Numbered from the stretch's first letter, positions 34,283 through 42,965 are shown. The stretch: 64,000 nt of DNA from an uncultured Actinomycetes bacterium (GCA_937927725.1 CALBSE010000066.1:1-64000), one strand, 5' to 3'. Translations and numbers: made by a program. Notes: a model not told the origin generated them from the sequence alone.

Positions 34283-35041
34283 TCAGCCCGTGAACGCCGG
34301 AGTCACCGGGCCGGGAACTGTGGTCGTCGCAGTCGGCTCGGTGGCGGCAACGCTTCGCAGGAGTCCACCTGCTGGAGTAGTCGGAGCAGCACCAGCGGGA
34401 TAGGTGCCGACGTAATCGGTGCTTGGGTACCAGTGCGAGATTTCACCACTCGCGTATTGCTGATCTGCGGTGAATCCCTCGGTGCCGCCTACCCCGTAGG
34501 TCGTCTGGACTGTGGGTGACGGGGCGGTGATCGAGAACACGAAGTACTGGGCGGCGTCGGACGCGAGACCTCCCGGAGCAACCGGAGGCCCCCAGAAGTG
34601 GATCACCGTGTGGCCGGCACTGACGTAGGTCTCGCACTGCCACCCGGTGACAGCTGGCCCAGGCTGGTTGGTGCTGTTGGTGCTGCCGTTGTTCACCTGG
34701 AGGTTGGCGCTGCCACAGGTCGGATTGGTCCAACCGCTTGGCACAGTGATCTTCATGTCCACGTTGCTGTAAAGCGCCGGGTCCCAGGCCTCACCATCCG
34801 GGACCTCGACCGCCGATCGCATGGACATCGTCACGGTTGCACCAGCCGCGTAGGGAGGTGTGGCTTGGTCGCCCGAGCCCGCATTCGATCCGCCGGTCGG
34901 GTTCGGAGCGAAGCCGAAGGCGGAGTATGCCTTGAAGCCGGCGTGGGCGCTGCTTGCGGTCGCAAGCGTCACAAGCGTCACTGCTGACGCGGCAACGAAC
35001 ACGACGGCTCGGACGAGGCGAGACGAGCGGGAATACTGCAT
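34283..35041 (-). CDS. YcnI-related secreted protein with C-terminal PAFTG tail
   Basis: 252 residues; AAGGAG six bases before ATG 35041. The signal peptide ends SSAHAGF, matching the AHAEF of the next gene. The core VDMKITVPSGWTNPTCG...VTGWQCE..AGHTVIHFWGPP...AAQYFVFSITAPS mirrors the neighbour's IQIPGGWSSPSC...GWTC...FRFALSAPA, so the two look like diverged paralogues. The neighbour ends with a TM helix; this one ends with TTTVPGPVTPAFTG and no helix. First gene of the operon; likely controlled from the region with an ECF-like promoter and a palindrome. Confidence 0.78.
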   Translation of the reverse strand: MQYSRSSRLVRAVVFVAASAVTLVTLATASSAHAGFKAYSAFGFAPNPTGGSNAGSGDQATPPYAAGATVTMSMRSAVEVPDGEAWDPALYSNVDMKITVPSGWTNPTCGSANLQVNNGSTNSTNQPGPAVTGWQCETYVSAGHTVIHFWGPPVAPGGLASDAAQYFVFSITAPSPTVQTTYGVGGTEGFTADQQYASGEISHWYPSTDYVGTYPAGAAPTTPAGGLLRSVAATEPTATTTVPGPVTPAFTG

Positions 35042-35100
35042 TTGGTTCTCCTTCGAGCAATTCGGGGCTCGGATCCGAAATTGACCCGACAGTGGTAGGT

Positions 35101-35125
35101 CGTCGGATTCGGCTCGCCGGTTCCC
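35101..35125 (-). promoter_or_regulatory. Candidate ECF-type promoter for the PAFTG/YcnI operon
   Basis: On the minus strand GGGAACC (35125-35119) is followed about 17 bases after GGAAC by CGACG. GGAAC plus a CG-rich -10 is the usual ECF layout, and an ECF sigma gene lies 2.3 kb away. The match is partial. Confidence 0.35.
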
Positions 35126-35146
35126 GGATCAGGGATATTTCTCGAC

Positions 35147-35161
35147 AGTTCGAATCGAACT
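35147..35161. promoter_or_regulatory. 15-bp palindrome upstream of the PAFTG/YcnI operon
   Basis: AGTTCGA-A-TCGAACT is a perfect 7+1+7 palindrome, 22 bases upstream of the candidate ECF -35. It could be an activator or repressor site. No dedicated regulator is adjacent. Confidence 0.4.
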
Positions 35162-35184
35162 GACTCCTTTCGGTACTACGGCAC

Positions 35185-35571
35185 TTGGCAGATCCCCGAC
35201 CTTCCCGGCATCCCCCACAAACTCCGCAACGCCACCACACCAATCCGACACAACTCACCAGCGGCGAGACAGCCGACAACACACCGCGCACCCGCGCGCT
35301 GCGAGTCATCCCCGAAACCGACGACTCATTCGCCCTCCTCTTCGGACTGCGCGAAGACTCCGAATCGATGCACCATCACCTCAAGATGACATTGCCCAAC
35401 GAACGCGCCCGCAGCGTCGGCCGTCATCGACAACTGTTCGACCTTCACGGCTACCAAGCCCACCTCGCGATCACCACACTGCTCGCATGGCACCACCGAA
35501 CCGGTGCGGACCTTTCACGCTGGTTCGGTCAATGGAAACCACCAAACCACGAAGTCGCCGCCGCCGCGTAG
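35185..35571 (+). pseudogene. C-terminal fragment of a transposase-like protein
   Basis: The frame ends ALRVIPETDDSFALLFGLREDSESMHHHLKMTLPNERARSVGRHRQ, then LHGYQAHLAITTLLAWHHRTGADLSRWFGQWKPP. This resembles the end of a larger actinobacterial transposase or replication-type protein. There is no start with a ribosome site, and the first ~45 codons look unrelated. I read it as a truncated remnant of a mobile gene beside the tRNA. The exact family is not certain. Confidence 0.5.
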
Positions 35572-35671
35572 ATATGTAGCCACCCGAACCTTCGGACCGG
35601 GTGACTTCAGCGCGCCAAGAATGCGCTCGAAACTTTGGTTTGATTCAACCGAAGTTTCGACCGCCCAACAG

Positions 35672-35744
35672 GCCCCGAACTACCCTCAACCCATGGCCCC
35701 GGGCCGCTACACGAGAGTTTCGTGCCGCGTTCCGCGCCATCCCC
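35672..35744 (+). repeat. tRNA-Arg upstream region (right copy)
   Basis: The partner of 32072-32144, ending where the tRNA begins. The shared blocks and unchanged spacing indicate duplication of the tRNA-proximal sequence exactly 3600 bases apart. The stretch between the transposase remnant and the tRNA carries no gene. Confidence 0.55.
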
Positions 35745-35819
35745 GCCCTCGTAGCTCAGGGGATAGAGCATTGGTTTCCTAAACCATGTGCGGTGGTTCG
35801 AGTCCACTCGGGGGCACCA
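35745..35819 (+). tRNA. tRNA-Arg (anticodon CCT)
   Basis: Acceptor GCCCTCG pairs with CGGGGGC. D-arm AGCTCAGGGGATAGAGCA, anticodon loop TTCCTAA giving anticodon CCT, T-arm GGTGGTTCGAGTCCACT, discriminator A and encoded CCA. All arms close, with one weak pair at the base of the anticodon stem. It reads AGG codons. The gene at 35843 starts 24 bases after it. Confidence 0.95.
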
Positions 35820-35842
35820 CGAAACGAAAGTTGTGTCTCGTC

Positions 35843-36298
35843 ATGGCCAATCTCACTGACGTCGGCGAACACGACAACTGGCGTTGTTGGTTATGCGACG
35901 AACCCGTCGATCCCGAAAAGTCAGTGAACGATTCACGCGGCCCCAGCATCGATTCGCTCACAACAAAGTCGAAAAGTAAAGGCAAGAACCCAACCGACAT
36001 TTTCGGTACGGAACGCCTCGCTCATCGCGATTGCAATACCAAGAAATGTGCAATCGCGCCTGTCGTGGAGTGGGCAGACCGCCTCTTCGTTGTCGACCCC
36101 GCACCAATCGTTGGAAGTGTTGAGCGACTGTCACGCAAAGGCGGGCGCGAAGTTGTCGCCCGCTGCCCAACGGAGCAAGACGCTGCCGATGCATCAACGT
36201 GGCTTCTGGACCGTTTGAGTCGACTCGTACCCAGCGCAAGCTTCGAGACAAGCGTTGAATCGGGCGGCGGCCAGTTCCTCCTTGTACTTCGGGCCTAG
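35843..36298 (+). CDS. Small HNH-like zinc-motif protein
   Basis: 151 residues from ATG 35843 (MANLTDVGEHDNWRCWLCDEPVD); the frame is open upstream but would run through the tRNA. CWLC plus AHRDCN look like the zinc ligands of an HNH/McrA-type fold, but I see no clear catalytic His-Asn-His set. The C-terminal half (RLSRKGGREVVARCPTEQDAADAS) is of unknown fold. A nuclease relation is only suggested. Confidence 0.6.
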   Translation: MANLTDVGEHDNWRCWLCDEPVDPEKSVNDSRGPSIDSLTTKSKSKGKNPTDIFGTERLAHRDCNTKKCAIAPVVEWADRLFVVDPAPIVGSVERLSRKGGREVVARCPTEQDAADASTWLLDRLSRLVPSASFETSVESGGGQFLLVLRA

Positions 36299-36352
36299 CT
36301 GAATCCCGACTCCCCGAGGCATTCCCGCCGTCTTCGCAACTACCGTGTCTGC

Positions 36353-38077
36353 ATGACAGCGAGTTCGAAAACCAGGCCACGACGACTCCCTGTTCTGCAG
36401 GGCGTTCTCCCCCTCGACCGCAAACAGATCCCCACCAACGTTCTCGCGGGTATCACGTTGGCGGCACTCGCCATTCCCGAGGTGATGGGTTACACCTCGA
36501 TCGCGGGCATGCCCGTCATTACCGGTCTGTACACAATCCTGTTGCCGATGTTGGCCTTCGCAGTGTTTGGCTCATCGCGCCATCTTGTTGTTGGCGCTGA
36601 CTCAGCCACTGCCGCCGTGATGGCCGCTGGCCTTGTTGAACTCGCACAGCCAGGCTCGGACCATTACGTCGCACTCGCCGGATTACTTGCCCTCATGGCA
36701 GCCGCGTTCCTCCTCTTGGCACGACTCATTCGTCTCGGATTTCTCGCGAACTTTCTTTCACGTTCCGTACTCATTGGTTTCCTCACCGGCGTTGGCATCC
36801 AAGTCGCGTGCGGCCAAGTCGGCGGGCTACTTGGTATTCCGGAAGGTAAAGGACTCACGATCAACGGTGACCTCTACGACAACACCCTCACCAAATTGAT
36901 CTCAACGCTTCAGCATGTTGGATCGACGAGTTGGGCAACGGTTGCGGTTTCGGCCAGCGTCCTTGTGGTCATACTTGGCGGAAAATTCGTGACGAAGAAA
37001 GTCCCAGGTGCGCTTGTGGCGGTGATCGGCGCCATCGTGATTTCTTGGCACTGGGACTTGGTCTCACATGGAATTGCAACGCTCGGCCCCGTTCCTGGCG
37101 GCCTTCCCAAAATCGGAATTCCAACTGGCATCAATCTCTCTGACGTTCCCGCTCTCATGGGAACTGCAGTTTCTATTTTCATTCTGATCCTTGCCCAAAG
37201 CGCGGCAACTTCACGCGCGTATGCCGCCAAGTACAACGATCAATTCGACGAAAATGTCGACCTCGTCGGTCTTGGCGCCGCCAACATTTTTGCAGGGCTC
37301 ACTGGAACATTCGTCGTCAACGGCAGCCCAACAAAAACCGAAATGGTCGATGGAGCGGGCGGAAGAAGTCAGGTCGCGCAAATCACCACAGGACTCATCG
37401 TTCTTGTTGTGCTGCTCTTCCTCACTGCGCCACTTCAGTACATGCCGAAAGCGGTACTGGCAGCAGTCGTGTTCATGATCGGCATCCAACTGGTCGACAT
37501 CAAGGGGATGCGCAGCATCTTCCGTGTTCGAAAAGATGAATTCGTCGTCGCAACACTTACTGCAGCAACCGTCGTACTCCTCGGCGTCGAACAGGGAATT
37601 GTTCTTGCCATCGTCGCTTCGATCATCGGCCATCTACGCCGTTCCTACAAAACTGCCACTGCCGTTATGGTTCCCGCCGAAAATCACCCAGGTCTCCATT
37701 CGGAACCTTTCGATCCTGAGGCACGAACAGTTCCCGAACTCGCGGTCTACCGCTTTGCATCTGACCTTTTCTATGTGAACGCAAACCTCTTCCTCGAAGA
37801 CCTGACTGCTCTCGCAAATTCGACGGCTCCGCTCAAGTGGATCGTCCTCGATTCTGGGGCCATCACTGATGTCGATTTCACCGGATCACTCACCATAAAA
37901 CAGGCACTCAACGAGCTTGCTGAACATGACGTCAAACTCGTACTCGCTGATGTCATGACCAGTGTCAGACACAAGCTCGATCGCTACGGAATCACGCAAT
38001 CGCTCGGCGACGACGCCTTCTATCCCACAGTCGGATCATCACTTCGAGCATTCAGCGCAACAACGCCTGACCACTAG
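36353..38077 (+). CDS. SulP family anion transporter with STAS domain
   Basis: 574 residues. The N-terminus NVLAGITLAALAIPEVMGYTSIAGMPVITGLYT is the SulP signature, followed by FGSSRHLVVGADSATAAVMA and 12-14 helices. NGSPTKTEMVDGAGGRSQ is another conserved SulP segment. The C-terminal STAS domain (about 450-565) has WIVLDSGAITDVDFTGSLTIK, with the phospho-acceptor position occupied in DFTGS. It transports sulfate, bicarbonate or another anion; the substrate is not readable. Confidence 0.92.
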   Translation: MTASSKTRPRRLPVLQGVLPLDRKQIPTNVLAGITLAALAIPEVMGYTSIAGMPVITGLYTILLPMLAFAVFGSSRHLVVGADSATAAVMAAGLVELAQPGSDHYVALAGLLALMAAAFLLLARLIRLGFLANFLSRSVLIGFLTGVGIQVACGQVGGLLGIPEGKGLTINGDLYDNTLTKLISTLQHVGSTSWATVAVSASVLVVILGGKFVTKKVPGALVAVIGAIVISWHWDLVSHGIATLGPVPGGLPKIGIPTGINLSDVPALMGTAVSIFILILAQSAATSRAYAAKYNDQFDENVDLVGLGAANIFAGLTGTFVVNGSPTKTEMVDGAGGRSQVAQITTGLIVLVVLLFLTAPLQYMPKAVLAAVVFMIGIQLVDIKGMRSIFRVRKDEFVVATLTAATVVLLGVEQGIVLAIVASIIGHLRRSYKTATAVMVPAENHPGLHSEPFDPEARTVPELAVYRFASDLFYVNANLFLEDLTALANSTAPLKWIVLDSGAITDVDFTGSLTIKQALNELAEHDVKLVLADVMTSVRHKLDRYGITQSLGDDAFYPTVGSSLRAFSATTPDH

Positions 38078-38198
38078 CCATTTCAGGCATCGATCAACGC
38101 CGATCCCCCGCTGCTGCGGAGACATTGAGAAGAACGCTGACCAGCGGAGATCAGCATTACATTCCTATGTACTTACTTTCTAGGCTGATCGGATTTCA

Positions 38199-39764
38199 AT
38201 GAGCGACGCCGCAATCACTTCGAGCCCCACAACGAAGGTCTCGAAATTCGCAATCCCATTCCTCGGTCTTGTGGCTGGACTCCAAGGATCGATGCCCAAC
38301 ATCTCAAGCACCGCGCTTGTGGGCGCCAGCCGCGCCCTACATATGACGGGCTCAACCCAGGCGCTCGCTGCGAGCGCGCAGACCCTCGCCATTGCCGCAA
38401 CGGTGATCTCTGCTGGTCTTCTCGCCGACCGACTCGGCCGTCGTCATGTCTTGATGGTTGCGCTTGTGATCGCGACCATCGGCAACCTTGTTGTTGCCCT
38501 TGCACCTGCTTCGGGGATCTACATCCTCGGCATGGTGATCACCGGCTGCGGTCTCGGCGCGGTCTATGGCTGTGCGTTTGCGTACATCAAGACGGTCAGC
38601 TCTCCCGGCAAACTCGCTGGGGCGATGGGAACCTTTACCGCCGCAATCATGGTCTCGACTGTACTGCTGACGTTCATCGGTGGATCGCTCACGGGTATCA
38701 ACTGGCGCTTTGCCTTTGTACTGATTCCTGTCGTCGCTGCGATTTTGTTCTTCCTCGTTCCCGTTGTACTTCCGAAACAAGACCGCATCACAGGCACGAA
38801 TACCGACCTTCTGGGCCAATTGCTCCTCGCCGCCGGCGTCATCGCGTTCCTCTACTCGCTGAGTCAATTTGCCACGAGCCTCACCAGCCCGAAGACATTG
38901 GTTCCGCTAGTTGCTGGCGTCTTGCTGCTTGCCGGTTTCTTCATTTGGGAATCCAAAAGCGAGCACAACTTCTTTCCTGTCGGCTTGTTTCGTTCACCGA
39001 TCTTTCTCGCCGCACTTGCTGCGGGCCTGATTTACAACTTTGGAACGGCAGTCGCCTTCCTTCAGGTCACAAATCTTTGGCAGTACATCACTGGCCTCAA
39101 GACGAGTGAAGTAGCGGTATGGCAACTCCCAATGCTTCTAGCGGGTATCGCATCTGGTGTCATCATCGGCCGATTGATGGTGAAAGGCCTCAGCAATCGA
39201 TCAGCGATCGTCATCGGTGGATTCGCCACCATCGCCGGTTTCATCGCGCTGGCTCTTGCGCATTCATCAAAGGACTTCTTGGCGTTCCTACCCGGCCTCG
39301 TGCTCGGCGGAGGTGGCGTAGTGATCGCAGCAGTCCCGTTCGGCAATCTCATTCTTCGTGAGTCACCGCCGCGTTATCTCGGACCAGTTTCGAGTTCTCG
39401 CACAACCGCCGGTCAGTTCTTTTACACACTTGGCTTTTCACTCTCGACAGTGCTCATCGATCGCATGACCGACGGTGGCGTCGTCAAGCGTCTTGCCGAA
39501 CAAGGTGTGCCCGCCAACCAGCTCTCGACCGGCCTTGACGCGGTGAATACGTACGCGTCGGCAGGAACCCACGCGTCGACGACTCTCGGGAAACAAGCCC
39601 TTGCCGATGCAGCAACCTCGTACGGAAATGCGTTTTCGGTGACAATGCTCCTGACCGCCGGAATTGTTTTCATTGCCACCGCTGCCGCATTCATCTGGTT
39701 GCGCCATGGCGAAGGAACCCCTCAACCACTTACCGAAAACGAACCAACACCGGCAACCGCCTGA
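38199..39764 (+). CDS. MFS transporter, 14-TM (paralogue of the one at 25103)
   Basis: 521 residues. SMPNISSTALVGASRALHMTGSTQAL, then GLLADRLGRRHVLM and ~14 helices; near-collinear with the minus-strand MFS at 25103-26671. No regulator gene adjoins it. A bidirectional terminator (39802-39837) follows. The leader contains GCTGA...TCAGC but not the hairpin seen before the other copy, so the two paralogues are probably controlled differently. Confidence 0.88.
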   Translation: MSDAAITSSPTTKVSKFAIPFLGLVAGLQGSMPNISSTALVGASRALHMTGSTQALAASAQTLAIAATVISAGLLADRLGRRHVLMVALVIATIGNLVVALAPASGIYILGMVITGCGLGAVYGCAFAYIKTVSSPGKLAGAMGTFTAAIMVSTVLLTFIGGSLTGINWRFAFVLIPVVAAILFFLVPVVLPKQDRITGTNTDLLGQLLLAAGVIAFLYSLSQFATSLTSPKTLVPLVAGVLLLAGFFIWESKSEHNFFPVGLFRSPIFLAALAAGLIYNFGTAVAFLQVTNLWQYITGLKTSEVAVWQLPMLLAGIASGVIIGRLMVKGLSNRSAIVIGGFATIAGFIALALAHSSKDFLAFLPGLVLGGGGVVIAAVPFGNLILRESPPRYLGPVSSSRTTAGQFFYTLGFSLSTVLIDRMTDGGVVKRLAEQGVPANQLSTGLDAVNTYASAGTHASTTLGKQALADAATSYGNAFSVTMLLTAGIVFIATAAAFIWLRHGEGTPQPLTENEPTPATA

Positions 39765-39801
39765 GGCTCCGAGTTCTCAATAGTTCCATCACAAAAACGA
39801 T

Positions 39802-39837
39802 GAAGGGCGGTCACCAGTTCCCCGGTGACCGCCCTTC
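39802..39837. terminator. Bidirectional intrinsic terminator
   Basis: GAAGGGCGGTCACC and GGTGACCGCCCTTC form a perfect 14-bp stem with an 8-base loop. TTTCATT follows on the plus strand and CGTTTTTG on the minus strand. It separates the convergent MFS gene and the decayed end of the lipoprotein array. Confidence 0.9.
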
Positions 39838-39867
39838 TTTCATTGCGAAGCGCCGAAGCGCTCGTTC

Positions 39868-40097
39868 TTACTTGCCCGCTTGCGAGATGCGGTTTGTATC
39901 AAGCTTGGCTCGGTCGACAACTGGACCAGTGAGCTTGATGAGGTTTTTCGAGTCACAGGCCTGAGTGCCGATGGTGGTCGGAAGAACCTGTTCGTACTTC
40001 GTTCCGGTCATCTTCACAACCATGATGCCGTCACCTGGCATGTTCTGGCCGGGGTTCGTCGGCGACTGAAGGCCGCCTGCGTCAAAGCTCGTTACTT
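39868..40097 (-). pseudogene. Tail of a substrate-binding protein gene (remnant)
   Basis: Encodes ...KVTSFDAGGLQSPTNPGQN to the stop ...DTNRISQAGK, matching the last ~75 residues of the intact binding protein at 44907-46325 (KITSFDAGGLQSPANPGQN...DANRISQAGK). Everything before is gone: the frame runs directly into a GNAT-like remnant at about 40098-40100, with CCAA shared by both parents at the join. No signal peptide, so not functional as a binding protein. Confidence 0.85.
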
Positions 40098-40382
40098 TTG
40101 GAGCAAACCGCTGGGGAAACATCGTTGCGGCATCGAGGTGCTGTCCAAGCGCCGCGTTGTTCAGTCGAATGACGCCGCGACCTTCGCTGTCGACGCCGAC
40201 GCGCCACAACACGAATATTCCGTCGGTCTCGATGGGTTGTCAAGTAACGACCCATCGGGAAAGTCATTCGTAAGAACGCAGCGCACACTCCACCGATCGC
40301 CGGGGAGTGCCCCTTCGCGAATGTGGACTGAATTGGTCCCTACGGGTGGAAGTTCAACGGTAGGAAATGGGTCGTGCAGCAA
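40098..40382 (-). pseudogene. Decayed GNAT gene copy
   Basis: A copy of the gene at 43114-43767, starting at the same TTG (LHDPFPTVELPPVGTNSVHI). It carries a one-base loss near 40237 (GGGTTGTC against GGGATCGTC), which shifts the frame after SLLD. It also has an in-frame loss matching 43207-43533 of the intact copy (327 bases), bounded by CCAAG in the intact gene. The rest is joined to a binding-protein tail. It lies 5 bases after the stop of the PQFTG gene, as in the intact copy. Confidence 0.88.
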
Positions 40383-40387
40383 TGAGA

Positions 40388-41404
40388 TCAGCCAGTGAAT
40401 TGCGGTACGACGGGATCAGTCGTCGTAGTCGTGGTTGTCGTCGAAGTTGTCGTCGTCGGCAATGGCGGACCGGCCACGGTCACAGTGATCGTCGTTGCCG
40501 ACGAAACTTGTGTGTCGTACTGAAGTGTCTGACCCACCGCCTCTGGAATTTCATCGCCATTCCCGCAAAACATCGGAAATAACCAGCTCGCCCATCCCGC
40601 CCCCAACGTATCCATTGTGGCAAATGTTGCGTTGGCAGTTGAGGGATCGTTCGTGCACAAAGCACTTGAATCTCCGCCGTCGTACATGGCCGCAAGATAG
40701 GCCTCTAGGAATACTCGCTGAGCTGTACCTCCGGTTGACTCCACTGCATCAAAAATCCGCTGGAAATAGGAGGTTGCCAATACCGCAGAACTTTCTGGTG
40801 TTGGCCCATAGGGATACCACGGCACTTGAATTGCTTGCGGTTGCCCAGAAAGAGTCACTGTTGATCCAGCTGGAAGCGAATTGCCAAATGACAGCGTGCG
40901 GGTAGTCGCGGTGATGTTCGTAACGCCATCGGCTGTGAGCGGAACGCCAACGGCAGGCATGATCCAAAAATCATTTCTTCCGGGATACGGCATCGCTGTT
41001 CCAGTAGTCAGCGAGTAAAAACCGATGTACGCGGAATCGAACGTCGCTGAATCGGTCCACGCGATCTGCGCTTCGCAGGTTTCAGTGATCGTTCCGTCTG
41101 ACACAGTGATCAACGGGATGAGGTTGCTCCCCAACATCGGCGACGGCAGCACAGCAGGAGAACCATCGACAACATCAAACGTTGCCAGATCAGCGTTGGC
41201 CTTCCACAGGCCGAACTTCGCCGTGCACGAGGAATAGGTGCCGGGGACGTAGGCCGACTGCGGTTGCAGTCCAGCGCCGTGGTCAGTCGTAGCTGGCTCG
41301 GCCGATGCCGCGACCATTTCGGTGGCCGTCGCACTCACGCCCAGTAGTGCAGCGATACCACCGAGGAAGACCCTCCAAGACGTACGCATTCGATTTCTCT
41401 GCAT
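40388..41404 (-). CDS. Secreted protein with C-terminal PQFTG tail (copy A)
   Basis: 338 residues from ATG 41404 (MQRNRMRTSWRVFLGGIAALLG); the frame is open to 41416. The signal peptide ends near ATEMVAASA. The body has four or more cysteines (SSCTAKF, TCEAQIAW, ALCTND, MFCGNG), likely disulfides, and no domain I know. The Thr run TTTTSTTTTTTTT leads to DPVVPQFTG at the very end. It is clearly homologous to the product of 43773-44783 over its whole length. The downstream GNAT partner is decayed, yet this gene remains intact. Confidence 0.8.
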   Translation of the reverse strand: MQRNRMRTSWRVFLGGIAALLGVSATATEMVAASAEPATTDHGAGLQPQSAYVPGTYSSCTAKFGLWKANADLATFDVVDGSPAVLPSPMLGSNLIPLITVSDGTITETCEAQIAWTDSATFDSAYIGFYSLTTGTAMPYPGRNDFWIMPAVGVPLTADGVTNITATTRTLSFGNSLPAGSTVTLSGQPQAIQVPWYPYGPTPESSAVLATSYFQRIFDAVESTGGTAQRVFLEAYLAAMYDGGDSSALCTNDPSTANATFATMDTLGAGWASWLFPMFCGNGDEIPEAVGQTLQYDTQVSSATTITVTVAGPPLPTTTTSTTTTTTTTDPVVPQFTG

Positions 41405-41506
41405 GGGAGTGAACAATAGCCAGCCGTTCCAATACGTTCCGTGAGTAACCGCCAGTTGAAAATAAGTGATGAGGCCCGCGATACCGAACTCGTCCGCAAA
41501 ACCGAC

Positions 41507-41540
41507 AAGGGCGGCCGCCGGTTTCCCGACGACCGCCCTT
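41507..41540 (-). terminator. Terminator of the binding-protein gene (minus strand)
   Basis: As minus-strand RNA, AAGGGCGGUCGUCG pairs along its whole length with CGGCGGCCGCCCUU through two G-U wobbles; on the plus strand the same positions are C-A mismatches, so it acts on minus-strand transcripts. It lies 34 bases past the stop at 41574. Confidence 0.8.
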
Positions 41541-41573
41541 GGTCAGTACTGCGCAACGCCAAAGCGTCGAGAC

Positions 41574-42965
41574 TTACTTTGATGCCTGTGAAACGCGGTT
41601 TGCATCAAGCTTGGCGGAGTCGACAACCGGACCAGTAACGCTGCCGATGAACTTCGGCGAGCATTCGAACTGGGCCTTCGTTGACGGCGCTACCTGGGTG
41701 TATTCGGTTCCCTTGAGCTGGACAAGCATGCCGCAGTCTGGGGGAAGATTTGCGCCCGGGTCAGCATTGGAGTGAAGTCCGCCGCCGTCCCATTCGTGAA
41801 TGGCCTTGAGCTTTTCCATCACACAATCGCTGGTGAGGGTGCTTCCGCACTGCTGCGCAGCTGTTGCCCAAAGGAGGAAGTTCGTGGTGGCCTGTGCACC
41901 AAGAAGACCAGTCTTGCCGCCCGAGGCCTTGATGAGATCAAGGTATTGCTGCGTGGCGGGGTGTTCCGAAGCCTGCTCGAACGGGTAGAACGCCATGCGC
42001 ACGTACACGTTGTCGCCGTTGCCGGAAGTGTTCCACTTCGCGAAGGTCGGGTCGTAGAAGTTTGCATCCACGTACCACTTCGGCGAGAAGCCGATCGCCT
42101 TCGCGGCATCAAGAACATTCTCAAAGTTCGGAGCCGGTGAACCGGAGAAGAACACAACCTCTGCGCCGCAATCCTTCAGGCGCTGAACGAATGGGGTCCA
42201 GTTGGACTCGCCACCGATGTTGTAGGTCTGCTCACAATCAAGGAACTTCCAACCAGCGCTCGGGAACGAGGTCTTGGCCTTGTCGGTGGAGTCCTTGGTT
42301 GCTGCATAGTTCGCAGTGAAGATCGCTGCCTTCTGGACTGCCGTGGGGAAGAGGCCAGCAAGCTCGTACGCACCAGCAAGCGGGGTCTTATCAACTGGGT
42401 TCGGAACAGCCTGCACCATGAGTGGGCCATTGGCGAACGCAGCACTCACCGAATAGGTAGGAACGGAAGCCATCTTGCAACCAAGACGGGTCTGTTCTTG
42501 CACCGAGTCGAGCGAGAAACCTTGACCGACGAGCATGAAGACCTGCGTGCAGGCTTCGGTCATGCGGTTGTTGGCTTCCATGATCGCGGCGTCGTAGTAC
42601 TTGCCAGTGATCTGACGACCATTGATTCCACCCTGATCGTTACACCATTTGATCATGGCCTTCATTGCATCGGACATCTCTTTGTTGAGGCCTGGAGCCC
42701 CTGCATAACCAGCGTCATCGCCGTAACCGATGGTGATTGACGTGTCGGTGACACCCTGCTGAGTTGCACCATTTGCCGAACCCGCGCCGCAAGGCGAATC
42801 GAGGGTGCCAAAGCTTGCTGACTTCGACTTTGACGTGGTGCTTGCGCTGCCGCCCGAATCGGATCGACCGCCACCGCAAGCGGCAGCAAAGATGCTGAGC
42901 ACGGCGACAAGCGCCACGACCAGCAGTGCGCCGCGGGAGCGACGCGATGAAGTGCCTAACGGCAT
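41574..42965 (-). CDS. Branched-chain amino acid-type substrate-binding lipoprotein
   Basis: 463 residues; AAGGGGA before ATG 42965. The signal peptide ends in lipobox FAAAC-GGG. The type-1 periplasmic binding fold (Peripla_BP_6) shows TSITIGYGDDAGYAGAPGLNKEMSDAMKAMIKWCNDQGGINGRQITGKYYD, then VQRLKDCGAEVVFFSGSPAPNFENVLDAAKAIG. Ligands in relatives are amino acids, amides or aromatic acids. No permease or ATPase gene is in the window. It belongs to the tandem array with 44907-46325 and the remnant at 39868. Confidence 0.88.
   Translation of the reverse strand: MPLGTSSRRSRGALLVVALVAVLSIFAAACGGGRSDSGGSASTTSKSKSASFGTLDSPCGAGSANGATQQGVTDTSITIGYGDDAGYAGAPGLNKEMSDAMKAMIKWCNDQGGINGRQITGKYYDAAIMEANNRMTEACTQVFMLVGQGFSLDSVQEQTRLGCKMASVPTYSVSAAFANGPLMVQAVPNPVDKTPLAGAYELAGLFPTAVQKAAIFTANYAATKDSTDKAKTSFPSAGWKFLDCEQTYNIGGESNWTPFVQRLKDCGAEVVFFSGSPAPNFENVLDAAKAIGFSPKWYVDANFYDPTFAKWNTSGNGDNVYVRMAFYPFEQASEHPATQQYLDLIKASGGKTGLLGAQATTNFLLWATAAQQCGSTLTSDCVMEKLKAIHEWDGGGLHSNADPGANLPPDCGMLVQLKGTEYTQVAPSTKAQFECSPKFIGSVTGPVVDSAKLDANRVSQASK

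Noticed and set aside
32072..35757. The two tRNA-flanking blocks as att sites of a recent integration
   Set aside because: They differ at many positions and no integrase is present, so at best an ancient event.
35786..35842. Upstream extension of the HNH-like gene into the tRNA
   Set aside because: It would translate through the tRNA T-arm; the ATG at 35843 is the sensible start.
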